NCBI GenBank assembly: GCA_047623945.1
Contig: JBLHOT010000010.1
Coordinates: forward strand, 11,170-75,169
Length of the DNA: 64,000 bases
Direction of reading: 5' to 3'
Source of the DNA: Arcticibacterium sp047623945
GTDB taxonomy: Bacteria; Bacteroidota; Bacteroidia; Cytophagales; Spirosomataceae
Shown: piece by piece, positions 1 through 8,507 of the stretch
Layout: each line of letters opens with the position of its first letter
Numbering within the stretch: position 1 is the stretch's first letter
Program-made: the position numbers and the translations under genes
The notes under the pieces: model-generated
Database searches by the model: none
What the model saw: the letters and a program-made list of their open reading frames with translations, nothing else
Told to the model about the DNA's origin: nothing

Positions 1-1
1 T

Positions 2-275
2 GACCATAATATCTTATGGAATGAGTTTTTCTATTATAAGGAGAGTAATCAAACCGAAATTGACCTCTTAATACCTAAAGCGAACGGCTTGAATATTTAC
101 GAAATAAAATCAAGTCAAACCCTCATCTATGACAAATATGAAGGTTTAATGAAATTTTAAAAAATAAGTGCCGACCCCATTTAGTCAAAAACACTCGTTC
201 TCTGGAAAAGAGAAAACTCATATGCATTTTGGTTGTAAAACAGTTATCTGGTCTGAACTAAATCTGAAGAAATAA
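2..275 (+). pseudogene. Decayed C-terminal end of a DUF4143-type AAA ATPase (cut by window edge)
   Basis: The window opens inside a reading frame (frame 2) that reads EIDLLIPK and then IYEIKSSQT, the nuclease-like core typical of the C-terminal DUF4143 domain of AAA_14 ATPases. The frame stops with TAA at 158-160. Translation past that stop still looks like the family: KISADPI, a second stop (TAG), SKTLVL, then after a frame change near 205 GKEKTHMHFG and VIWSEL up to TAA at 273-275. Two stops and a frameshift in a stretch that keeps family-like sequence point to a pseudogene, although loss of only the last 35 or so residues might be tolerated. The 5' part lies outside the window. The family name is from remembered motifs. 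Confidence 0.6.
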
Positions 276-277
276 CA

Positions 278-862
278 CTATAAACTCCAAGTATTCCCAA
301 CATCCGATAATGGAATACACCCTTGATATGGACCAGGAACGGGGTCATAACTTAACACGTTCAAGCCAATATCCTCCGAAGAGAAGTACGCCCAAAGTGC
401 CGTTGATTTTAAGCTCCTGTAAAAACCTACGGGCTCTTGTTTTCCAACGGCTGTCCCCCAAACACTTCCATTAAATTTAGGAGAACTGACTTCTTCCATT
501 TTAAGAATCTTAGTTTTGTTTTCCAGACTTAAATCCGCAAACGCTTCGCCAAACTTCTCTTTGCATGTAGCGTTAAAATCATCCATCCCTTTGTCCATCT
601 CCTTTTGGCCCGCTTTGCCGTTTAGTTTACCATAAACTAAGTCAATAAATATATCCACTTTCATCTCTAAGGCTCCGGGTGTTTCCGTTTTAGGCAAAAG
701 CGTATCTACAAGGGCAGAAACCAATTCGGCGTGCTTAACACTCAAAAACTTTGGTTGCCAATTCAATCTAGACACGTCTTTACAAGATTGTAATAAAGAT
801 GGAAATATGGCCGTAGCCACTCCAAATAAGGCTGTTTGCTTTAATGCTTCTCTTCTTTCCAT
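278..862 (-). CDS. Gluconate 2-dehydrogenase subunit 3 family protein (small subunit of GMC oxidoreductase)
   Basis: About 194 residues. The start is set at the ATG at 860-862 because it gives MERREALKQTALFGVA followed by LLQSC, a twin-arginine-like signal with a possible lipobox; the longer reading from 952 would overlap the upstream gene by about 85 bases and has no signal. The body matches the PF13618 type: helical, with DTLLPKTETPGA near the start of the mature part. Such small subunits help export and assembly of a partner FAD-dependent GMC dehydrogenase in the periplasm. That partner is the gene immediately upstream, which ends 4 bases before this start, so the two are surely one operon. 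Known relatives form the LacA-type subunit of glycoside 3-dehydrogenases and parts of gluconate and sorbitol dehydrogenases; the substrate here is not shown by the sequence. Confidence 0.82.
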   Translation of the reverse strand: MERREALKQTALFGVATAIFPSLLQSCKDVSRLNWQPKFLSVKHAELVSALVDTLLPKTETPGALEMKVDIFIDLVYGKLNGKAGQKEMDKGMDDFNATCKEKFGEAFADLSLENKTKILKMEEVSSPKFNGSVWGTAVGKQEPVGFYRSLKSTALWAYFSSEDIGLNVLSYDPVPGPYQGCIPLSDVGNTWSL

Positions 863-866
863 AGTA

Positions 867-2573
867 TTAAAGGTTATTCTTTTTAAGTTCCGAAACGGCA
901 TGATTTGCGGCTCTAGCCGTAAGAGCCATATAAGTAAGAGAGGGATTGACACAAGAAGATGAAGTCATACATGCTCCATCCGTCACAAAAACGTTTTTAA
1001 CAGCATGCACTTGATTCGTAGCATTCAAAACAGATGTTTTAGGGTCGCGTCCCATTCTGGCCGTTCCCATTTCATGAACGCCATACCCCATGCCATGCTC
1101 ATTGTCAAAACCTACAATATCTTTTAGCCCTGCTTTTTCTAGCATCTCCACAGCATCTATTTGTATTTGCTTGTTAATTGCCAGCTCATTTTCTTTGAAT
1201 TCAGCATCAATCACCAAAGTAGGTCTTCCCCACTTATCTAAGTTTTCTCGGTCTAGAGATACTTGGTTTTCGTGATAAGGTAAGCACTCCGCAAAGCCTG
1301 TTATGAAGAACTCCCAATCACCTGGTTTCATTAAGGCATCTTTAAATTCGCCTCCAAAAGCCTCTTGGTTTGCTCCCGCACCCCAATTAGCTCTTCCTGC
1401 CCCTCCCTGATAACCAAAACCCCTTACAAATTTATCTGTGGTAGACTTTTCATCAATGTTTCTATACCTAGGGATATATATTCCATTAGGTCTTCTTCCT
1501 TTATAATAAGTATCCTCATGGCCATCAAATTTACCCATGGCTCCTACGCGGTAAGTATGGTCCATTAAGTTATGCCCTAATTCTCCACTGTCATTTCCTA
1601 GACCATTTTCAAAACGATTAGAAGTTGAATTTAACAATAGCTGGGTTGTGCCAATGGTAGAGGCGTTACAGAAAACAATTTTCGCATAATACTCCATCAC
1701 TTCTTTAGTCTCAGAATCTATTACGCGTACGCCAACCGCTTTACCTTTCTCCTCATCATATATAATGGAATCTGCCAAAGAAAAAGGTCTTATAGTCAAA
1801 TTTCCCGTGAGGTTTGCAGCCGGCAAAGTAACAGCATTACTACTAAAATAAGCACCATAAGGGCATCCTCTATCGCATCTGTTTCTAGACTGACACTGGC
1901 CTCGGCCATTTAATGGCTCGGTTAGATGAGCCACTCTACCAATGATCATGTTTCGTCCGGGAAACTCCTTTTCAATTCTTTTCTTAACGTCCTTCTCTAC
2001 ACAATTTAGCTCCATAGGAGGCAAAAAGTGACTATCTGGTAATTGAGGCAAACCAATAGCCTCTCCACTGATTCCAGCAAATTTCTCAACATGTGTGTAC
2101 CACGGAGCTATATCTTTATATCTAATAGGCCAGTCAACTCCATGACCGTCTTTTGCGTTTGCCATAAAGTCCAAATCGGACCAACGATAACATTGCTTAC
2201 CCCACAGCAGAGAACGCCCACCCATTTGGTTGGCACGTAACCACATAAATGGCTTTTCTTCTTTGTAAGGATTCTCATCATCCTTAGCATAGAAATGTTT
2301 ATTGTTTTCTCCTATAAAACCTGAACGAGCTGCTTTTTCATGTCCTTTCATTTCATCAGCAGCTACAGCACCTCTTAGTTCCAAGTCCCAAGGGTCGTTA
2401 TTCATAGTAGGATAATCTACCACATGCTCTACTAGCCGTCCCCGTTCTAGAACTAGGGTTTTTAGTCCGCTTTCGCAAAGTTCTTTTGCCGCCCATCCAC
2501 CGCTAATTCCTGAGCCTATAACAATGGCGTCATAGGTCATATCATTCTTTGCGTCTATATTAAAATTCGCCAT
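867..2573 (-). CDS. GMC family FAD-dependent oxidoreductase, likely sugar/glycoside dehydrogenase
   Basis: 568 residues. Residues 16-30 contain the FAD-binding Rossmann motif IVIGSGISGG followed by the usual ERG at the end of strand two (LVLERG). The C-terminal GMC_oxred_C domain has the catalytic His in VHEMGTARMG and the Asn in CVNPSLTYMAL. A cysteine-rich stretch CQSRNRCDRGCPYGA lies at about residues 227-241, as in the large subunits that work with a gluconate-dehydrogenase-type small subunit. There is no signal peptide of its own; export by riding on the small subunit is the known arrangement in this class. The family oxidises alcohols of sugars, including C3 of glycosides; with keto-glycoside hydrolase genes 18 kb away, a glycoside 3-dehydrogenase is a reasonable guess. 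No separate cytochrome c gene lies next to it. Confidence 0.88.
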   Translation of the reverse strand: MANFNIDAKNDMTYDAIVIGSGISGGWAAKELCESGLKTLVLERGRLVEHVVDYPTMNNDPWDLELRGAVAADEMKGHEKAARSGFIGENNKHFYAKDDENPYKEEKPFMWLRANQMGGRSLLWGKQCYRWSDLDFMANAKDGHGVDWPIRYKDIAPWYTHVEKFAGISGEAIGLPQLPDSHFLPPMELNCVEKDVKKRIEKEFPGRNMIIGRVAHLTEPLNGRGQCQSRNRCDRGCPYGAYFSSNAVTLPAANLTGNLTIRPFSLADSIIYDEEKGKAVGVRVIDSETKEVMEYYAKIVFCNASTIGTTQLLLNSTSNRFENGLGNDSGELGHNLMDHTYRVGAMGKFDGHEDTYYKGRRPNGIYIPRYRNIDEKSTTDKFVRGFGYQGGAGRANWGAGANQEAFGGEFKDALMKPGDWEFFITGFAECLPYHENQVSLDRENLDKWGRPTLVIDAEFKENELAINKQIQIDAVEMLEKAGLKDIVGFDNEHGMGYGVHEMGTARMGRDPKTSVLNATNQVHAVKNVFVTDGACMTSSSCVNPSLTYMALTARAANHAVSELKKNNL

Positions 2574-2711
2574 TCATTATCTCTTAATGTTTGAATTCTA
2601 AATTTAAGAAAAGAATTGGATGCTTTCCTTTCAGAATTCCTGTTTATCTAAAGATTCAAACCAAATTCTTATATTTAATATATGTCTAAGAAAATTTAAA
2701 CCCAATTCATT

Positions 2712-2939
2712 ATGAAAACTATGACCTGTAAGCAGCTAAGTGGAGCCTGCGACCTTGAGTTTCACGCCGAAACATTTGAAGAAATGGCCGAAATGAGCAA
2801 AAAACATGGAACAGAAATGTTTCAAAAGGGGGATAAAGCCCATTTAAGAGCAATGTTAGAAATGAAAGAATTAATGCAAAACCCAGGAGCTATGCAACAA
2901 TGGTTTGCAGACAAAAAGAAGGCTTTCGAAGCCTTGTAA
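2712..2939 (+). CDS. Small DUF1059-like protein
   Basis: 75 residues. It starts MKTMTCKQLSGACDLEFHAET, which fits the short DUF1059 family (usually about 55-60 residues), with the two conserved cysteines at positions 6 and 13 and the EFHAET stretch. The last 30 residues are helical and rich in Met, Glu and Lys. The function of the family is unknown; the cysteine pair could bind a metal, which is inference only. It is transcribed away from the GMC gene and lies 48 bases before the FAH-family gene, so the two may share a transcript. A weak -7-like TATATTTA lies at 2670-2677. Confidence 0.72.
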   Translation: MKTMTCKQLSGACDLEFHAETFEEMAEMSKKHGTEMFQKGDKAHLRAMLEMKELMQNPGAMQQWFADKKKAFEAL

Positions 2940-2987
2940 TTCAAATACTTTAATTTCATTTTTATTAAAAAAATAATTAAGATCCTG

Positions 2988-3602
2988 ATGAAAATCCTCG
3001 CCATTGGCAAGAACTATGTCAACACTTTTGAAGAAATAAGTGCCAATAAGTCTGGCAGCCAAATCATTTTCTCTAAACCTGAGTCTAGCTTGGTGTTAAA
3101 TAATAATGACGTTTCTTATCCTTCCTTTACAAAAGACCTACGTTATGAGGTCGAATTAGTTCTGAAAATAGGAAAGACAGGCAAAGACATTTCAGAAGAG
3201 AACGCACACGAATATATTTCTGAAATAGGCATTGGTATTGACTTTACGGCCAAAGATATCTTTGATGCCTCGCGAGAAGGCAAAGGTCCATGGGATTTAG
3301 GTAAGGGTTTTGATGGTGGTGCACCCATTTCCAGCTTTAAACCAATATCAAGTTTCTCAGACTTAGGAAACATAAATTTCAATTTGAAAATAAACGAAAA
3401 GGAATTACAAGCTGGCAATACGAGCCTGATGATTTATAATTTCGCAGAAATTATAAGCTACACTTCAAAGTTCATGACATTGCAGCCGGGTGATTTTATT
3501 TTTACGGGCACTCCAGCATCTGGAACTGGGCAAATTCATAAAGGAGACCGTTTAGAAGCTTCAATCGAAGGAGAAGTTTTGTTAGATTTTAAAATGGTTT
3601 GA
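2988..3602 (+). CDS. Fumarylacetoacetate hydrolase (FAH) family protein, acylpyruvase-like
   Basis: 204 residues, the size of the short FAHD1/YcgM type. The start MKILAIGKNYVNTFEE matches the family's IxCVGRNY opening. Metal-binding acidic residues are visible in LRYEVELVLKIGK and GIDFTAKDI, and the C-terminal part has GDFIFTGTPASGTG, the conserved substrate loop. Members cleave or decarboxylate acylpyruvates, oxaloacetate or related 2-oxo acids in the cytoplasm using Mg or Mn. Which of these applies cannot be decided. The gene follows the DUF1059 gene and no terminator is visible after it. Confidence 0.87.
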   Translation: MKILAIGKNYVNTFEEISANKSGSQIIFSKPESSLVLNNNDVSYPSFTKDLRYEVELVLKIGKTGKDISEENAHEYISEIGIGIDFTAKDIFDASREGKGPWDLGKGFDGGAPISSFKPISSFSDLGNINFNLKINEKELQAGNTSLMIYNFAEIISYTSKFMTLQPGDFIFTGTPASGTGQIHKGDRLEASIEGEVLLDFKMV

Positions 3603-3920
3603 AAAAAATAGCTGTCTAAGCCATGAAAGATTCGGAATCGAATCGTTTCAAAAAAGGAGAAGATGATTTTTCCAAACAAGTTTGGATAGTGAGATTTACT
3701 GCAGACACCGAGAATTCCGAATTTGAGAATCTTTGATTAGTACTCCTTTAAACCTCAGCCTTGCCACTCAAAAATGAATTAATCCATTTTAAGACAGACT
3801 GTATAAGGCAAAAATCCTGTTTTAGACTATTCTTTGAAAGGGCATCGGTTTTATATAGTATCTTAGTCCAGTAAAGTATAAACAGCCTTCACTATTCAAC
3901 CCTATAAAAAAAGTATACCG
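3603..3920. other. Intergenic region, no supported gene
   Basis: 318 bases between the FAH-family gene and the sialate esterase. It holds one 37-codon frame (ATG at 3623, TGA at 3734) rich in charged residues, with no recognisable family and no support. No clear terminator or perfect TAnnTTTG box is visible; the AT-rich stretch around 3850-3865 may carry the promoter of the esterase. Confidence 0.5.
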
Positions 3921-5459
3921 ATGACTCGATCAAGACTTATCCCATTATTTATTACCCTCCTTTTCGCTCTTCAGGCTAATGCTCAAATCAAGCTGCCATC
4001 CATTTTTGGGGATCACATGGTTTTGCAACAAAAACAGAATAACCCAGTTTGGGGTTGGGCTCAACCAAACGAAAAAGTTACCGTAGAAATAAACGGTCAA
4101 AGCCATTCCATCATTGCCAATGCAAAAGGTAACTGGCGTGTAGTTCTAAGACCAATTCCTGCTGGAGGCCCTTACAAAATGAATATTGAAGGAGCATCTT
4201 CAAAGTTCTTTTTTGACGATGTACTAGTGGGCGAAGTTTGGATTTGTTCTGGCCAATCAAACATGCAATGGGAACTCAAAAATACCAATAGCGGAGAATT
4301 AGCCATTGCCACAGCCAATTACCCCAATATCCGATTAATCACAGTGCCCAGAGTAGGTACTTCAGAAACGCAGGATGACTTTGAAGGCTCTTGGGAAGCG
4401 GCTTCACCAGAAACCGCTGCTGATTTTTCTGCCATAGGTTATTTCTTTGGGCAGCGATTACATCATGCACTAGATGTCCCTATTGGGCTTATTGATAACG
4501 CTTGGGGTGGCTCTGCTGCCGAAGCATGGGTAAATAGAGATGTATTAGAAGCCGATGAAAACTACACAGCACTCATGGCTTCATGGAAAAAAACAGAACA
4601 AACCTATAACTATGATGAGGAAATAGAGGAATGGCAGAAAGCTGTGGAGACATGGAAAACCAATAAAGAAGACAAAGGCATGCCAAGAAAGCCAGGGAAT
4701 TTAATGACAGGAAATCATCGACCTGCGAATATTTATAATGGTGTACTTCACCCAACTATTGGCTACGGAATTAAAGGTGTTATTTGGTATCAGGGCGAAT
4801 CAAATGCTGGTCGCTCATACCAATACCGTGACCTATTTCCGTTAATGATTCAAAACTGGCGTAACGAATGGAAACAAGGCGACTTTCCATTCTATTATGT
4901 ACAACTGGCAGACTTCATGGTAGAATCTGATCAACCAGAAGAAAGTGGCTGGGCTGAGCTCCGTGAGGCTCAAACCATGACCAAAGATAGGCTTTCAAAT
5001 GTAGGTGAAGCTGTCATCATTGACCTTGGAGAAGGCCGAGATATTCATCCAAGAACTAAACAAACCGTAGCCGACCGCTTAGTTAGAATAGCCTTAGCAA
5101 GAGATTATCATAAAGCCATTATTTACGAAGGGCCTTCATATAAATCTATGGAGATAATGGGAGATAAAATTCTATTGACTTTTGACAAGGTTGGCCAAGG
5201 GCTTTATTCCTTTGACACTAGAGAACCTCAAGGCTTTGCTATAGCCGGAGCAGATAAAAAATTCGTTTGGGCGGAAGCCAAAATAATCTCTGGTAATCAA
5301 ATGGAAATATCACACGAAAGTATTGCGAACCCTATTTCTGTGCGATACGCCTGGGCAAATAACCCAGTTTGTAATATGTATAACCGTGATGGATTGCCGA
5401 TGACTCCATTCAGAACAGACTCTTGGAAAGGTGTTACTTTTGGAAAAGTAGATCGTTGA
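3921..5459 (+). CDS. Sialate O-acetylesterase-type SGNH esterase
   Basis: 512 residues with a signal peptide ending ALQANAQ (about residue 22), so it is exported. After an N-terminal beta domain beginning LPSIFGDHMVLQQ, the SASA (PF03629) block I is VWICSGQSNMQWEL with the nucleophilic Ser in GQSNM; a second block reads GVIWYQGESNAG, and the acid/base pair is likely Asp-His in GRDIHPRTKQ. The family removes acetyl groups from sialic acid and, in Bacteroidota, also from plant polysaccharides. The next gene, a GH140-like glycosidase (now broken), begins 14 bases downstream and favours a role in complex glycan deacetylation rather than sialic acid only. Confidence 0.9.
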   Translation: MTRSRLIPLFITLLFALQANAQIKLPSIFGDHMVLQQKQNNPVWGWAQPNEKVTVEINGQSHSIIANAKGNWRVVLRPIPAGGPYKMNIEGASSKFFFDDVLVGEVWICSGQSNMQWELKNTNSGELAIATANYPNIRLITVPRVGTSETQDDFEGSWEAASPETAADFSAIGYFFGQRLHHALDVPIGLIDNAWGGSAAEAWVNRDVLEADENYTALMASWKKTEQTYNYDEEIEEWQKAVETWKTNKEDKGMPRKPGNLMTGNHRPANIYNGVLHPTIGYGIKGVIWYQGESNAGRSYQYRDLFPLMIQNWRNEWKQGDFPFYYVQLADFMVESDQPEESGWAELREAQTMTKDRLSNVGEAVIIDLGEGRDIHPRTKQTVADRLVRIALARDYHKAIIYEGPSYKSMEIMGDKILLTFDKVGQGLYSFDTREPQGFAIAGADKKFVWAEAKIISGNQMEISHESIANPISVRYAWANNPVCNMYNRDGLPMTPFRTDSWKGVTFGKVDR

Positions 5460-5473
5460 TAATTTCATATAGC

Positions 5474-6823
5474 ATGAAAGTACTTATTAGTCTTTTAGTT
5501 GGTTTACTTCTCTCATTTGGTGGTTTTAGTCAAAAGCTTAAAATCAGCGAGAATGGAAAATATCTAAGCACTGAAAAGGGTAAGCCATTTTTCTGGATGG
5601 GAGATACGGCTTGGGAATTAATTCATCGCTTAAACAGAGAGGGGGTTGATCATTACCTGACCACAAGAGCATCCCAGGGTTTTAATGTAATTCAAACTGT
5701 TATTTTAGCAGAACTGGATGATCTAAACACACCAAACGCCTATGGTCAAAAGCCACTTATAAACAACGACCCTACTCAGCTGAATGAAGCCTACTTTGAA
5801 CAGGTAGATTATGTACTCAAAAAAGCAAAAAAACGAGAACTTTACGTGGCTTTACTCCCCACTTGGGGAGATAAATTTAACCTAAAATGAGGAGAAGGCC
5901 CCGTCGTTTTTACGCTAGAAAATGCCGAATCATTTGGACAACTTTTGGCAAAACGTTATTTGAATCATAACAATATCATTTGGGTCTTAGGAGGTGATAG
6001 AATACCTGAAGAAACTGTCCATTTTGAAATTGTGAGAGCCATGGCAAAAGGTATAAGAGCGATAGACCAAGAGCATTTGATAACTTACCATCCATCAGGA
6101 TCCAGTATCGCGAGTGAATACTTTGACGACGAATGGCTAGACATAGATATGTTTCAAAGTGGGCATAGTAGGCTCTCAAAAGAATATGAATACGTAAATA
6201 AAGTCTCTGGCAATAGACCCTTCATAAATGGCGAGGCCAGGTATGAGAACATTGGAGACCGTTTTTGGGACAAAGACCAAACGGGTTGGCTAGATGATGC
6301 TGATGCCAGAATTAGTGGCTATTGGAGTATTTTATCTGGCACCGCTGGATATACCTACGGCTGTAATGATGTTTGGCAAATGTATGACATTGATAAAGCC
6401 CCCCATATGAAGGCAAGAATTAGATGGAGAGCAGCTTTAGAGCTCCCAGGGGCAAGTCAAATGAAATACCTAAAAGCCTTTTTTGAAAGCTTCCCGTGGC
6501 AAAGCATGACTTATGAGCCTGATTTAGTGCTAAATCCAAATCCTGAAAACGAATCACATATTGTGGCATCTATTGGTAACGACAACGACTTCATTATTGC
6601 TTATACACCCACAGGAAATCCTATTCAGCTTGATCTGACTAAGTTAAAAGCTAAGAACCAAGAAATAGAAGCTTTTTGGTATAATCCAAGAAGTGGAAAA
6701 TCAAAAAGCATGGGGCTATTTAAAACAACCGAGAATCCAGTTTTTACGCCATGGTCTAATGGGTGGGGTAGTGATTTTGTTTTGGTGGTTATGGGTGCGA
6801 AGGCATCTTATAAATTGCCTTAA
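5474..6823 (+). pseudogene. GH140-like (DUF4038) glycosidase interrupted by an in-frame TGA
   Basis: 450 codons in one frame from ATG 5474 to TAA 6823, with a single internal stop TGA at 5888-5890 (codon 139). The first part has a signal peptide (LLSFGGFSQ) and PFFWMGDTAWELIHRLNRE; just before the stop comes LLPTWGDKFNLK and just after it GEGPVVFTLENAESFG, then IIWVLGGDR. In relatives the interrupted place carries Trp, so a TGG to TGA change explains everything. The later NGEARYENI contains the likely catalytic Glu, and the C-terminal WYNPRSGK to WGSDFVLVV region matches the Collagen_bind_2 (PF12904) fold that follows DUF4038. GH140 members act on apiose-containing side chains of plant pectin. 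Everything else is intact, so the lesion is recent, or it is a sequencing error or read-through site. Confidence 0.85.
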
Positions 6824-7353
6824 TTTAAAAAGGTTTGGCTTAAATTTTCATGAAATTTGAATATCCTACTTTAGCTTTTCATGATTAAACTATAAAGTAA
6901 TTGATAGAAGAATCTGCAAAGGTTCATAATACTTCACTTGGCTTTAACATTTGTAACACATTTCATAAGTTCAGCCAATCTCAATAAAGAAAAATTCGTA
7001 TGTAACAGCCTCTATATCAGAGACAAGTACAATTATTATTTACTTTAAAAACTTCAAGATGTAAATTTTATGCCAATTTTTAACATGTAAATCAAAAATT
7101 CAATTTTCGTTTTTCATGGATAACTACTCATATCTGGCATGGAATCTATACAAATCCACCAAAGTATTCTACCATTTAAACCAAAACGTTTATAGGTTTC
7201 TAGCTTAGAAACTCAGGTAAAACCATCATCTTACGAGGAACTAGCAGTATTTTCAATAACTGAAGTAAGAAGAATCTGCTAGTTTACAATATACAATTAG
7301 CTGTTTATGAATTACTATTCAGCTAATTACACTTTAGTTTAATAGCATGAAAC
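6824..7353. other. Long AT-rich intergenic region
   Basis: 530 bases without a supportable gene. It is very AT-rich. A perfect small inverted repeat (7-base arms around GCT) lies at 7196-7212 and a short direct repeat (GAAGAATCTGC) occurs near 6908 and 7269. It probably carries the promoter and long leader of the surface-protein genes that follow, but no box with correct spacing stands out. Confidence 0.5.
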
Positions 7354-8451
7354 ATGAATTTTTTACACCTTAAAGGGCTACCAGCCTTATTTTTTTTATT
7401 ATTCAGTTCTTTGAATATAATAGCCCAGGACCTTGAAGTCACGGGAAAGCTTAAAGTTAAACAAACTCAAAAAGTAAATACAGCCGATAGTGTTGTCGTG
7501 AGACTGAATGATGGGACATTTGCCATTAGAGATGCCACTACATTTGTAGGTGGTACTGGCAATGGAATTGCCAATGTGGTGGATAACGAAAACGGCACCT
7601 TTACTTTTAATTTTACCAATGGGGGCAGTTTTACTACCCCTGTGCTTACTGGCCCACAAGGGCCTCCAGGAGCTGATGGACTTGCCAGCGTACAAACCTT
7701 GTCATTAAGCACTTCCAACCTAACATTAAGCGATGGCGGAGGCACAGTTTCTATCAATGATGCCGATGCTAGCCCAAGCAACGAAATTCAGACCATTTCT
7801 AAAAGCGGCAATACTGTTACCTTAAGCAATAGCGGTGGTAGTTTCGAAGACAGCATTTTGTCCGAAACCGAGGTAGACCTCATGGTAAGTGACAATGGGT
7901 ACATCACTCAGGAGCTAGATGCTGGCTGGGTTAAGAATCAAGATAGTACGACAACTACAAATTTCGTAGGAATAGGCATTGCAAAACCAGATGCTAAACT
8001 ACACGTGGTAGGAAACATAAAAATAGTGGATGGAAACCAAGGTAATGGTAAGATTCTTACTTCGGATTCGGATGGTTTAGCCACTTGGATTGCGGACGTG
8101 CCAGGCACAGCAGTACCTATTCCTTTAAAATATCAAGGAAGTTTAATTTATGTTTACCCTTCGGATAATGCCAAAGCAGTAGATTGGGCAAGTGCACAGT
8201 CTGCTTGTACCGCCGTAAATGCTTTTGGGTATGCAGATTGGTATCTACCTACTTTATCAGAACTGAATGCCATGTACAAACAATCTTACCTTATTACAGG
8301 TCTAGACGAAACCGCGACTACTAAATACTGGAGCGATACCGAAAAAGATATTACGAATGCCTATGCTTTAAGGCTGGACTATGGTGGCCCAGACCCAGAC
8401 CTCAAGACCATAAGTGCAAACCATAATGCCAGGTGCGTTCGAAAAAACTAG
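7354..8451 (+). CDS. Exported protein with collagen-like stretch and DUF1566 (Lcl_C) domain
   Basis: 365 residues with a signal peptide ending SLNIIAQ (about residue 24). Residues 25-105 are repeat-like beta segments, followed by a very short collagen-type run GPQGPPGADG. A phage-tail-like piece reads VGIGIAKPDAKLHVVGNI, and the last 85 residues form a DUF1566 domain (ADWYLPTLSELNAMY, YWSDTEK, ARCVRKN), a C-type-lectin-like fold seen in many secreted Bacteroidota proteins. The upstream ATG at 7347 only opens an 8-codon frame, so 7354 is the start. It lies 56 bases before the S74-chaperone adhesin gene and likely belongs with it. A surface or secreted role is probable; the ligand is unknown. 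Confidence 0.8.
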   Translation: MNFLHLKGLPALFFLLFSSLNIIAQDLEVTGKLKVKQTQKVNTADSVVVRLNDGTFAIRDATTFVGGTGNGIANVVDNENGTFTFNFTNGGSFTTPVLTGPQGPPGADGLASVQTLSLSTSNLTLSDGGGTVSINDADASPSNEIQTISKSGNTVTLSNSGGSFEDSILSETEVDLMVSDNGYITQELDAGWVKNQDSTTTTNFVGIGIAKPDAKLHVVGNIKIVDGNQGNGKILTSDSDGLATWIADVPGTAVPIPLKYQGSLIYVYPSDNAKAVDWASAQSACTAVNAFGYADWYLPTLSELNAMYKQSYLITGLDETATTKYWSDTEKDITNAYALRLDYGGPDPDLKTISANHNARCVRKN

Positions 8452-8507
8452 GTCTTTTAAATAAAAACTGAACAGCATTTCTAAAATAATCTTAAAAAAT
8501 TAAGCCC

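Noticed and set aside
3623..3736. 37-codon frame in the gap before the sialate esterase
   Set aside because: Short, highly charged, no recognisable family and no promoter or conserved context.
5888..5890. Reassignment of TGA to Trp (alternative genetic code), suggested by TGA at Trp positions in two genes
   Set aside because: Several intact genes in the window end in TGA (for example at 3600-3602, 11458-11460 and 24817-24819), and the second case (25204-25762) also has other stops and a frameshift.
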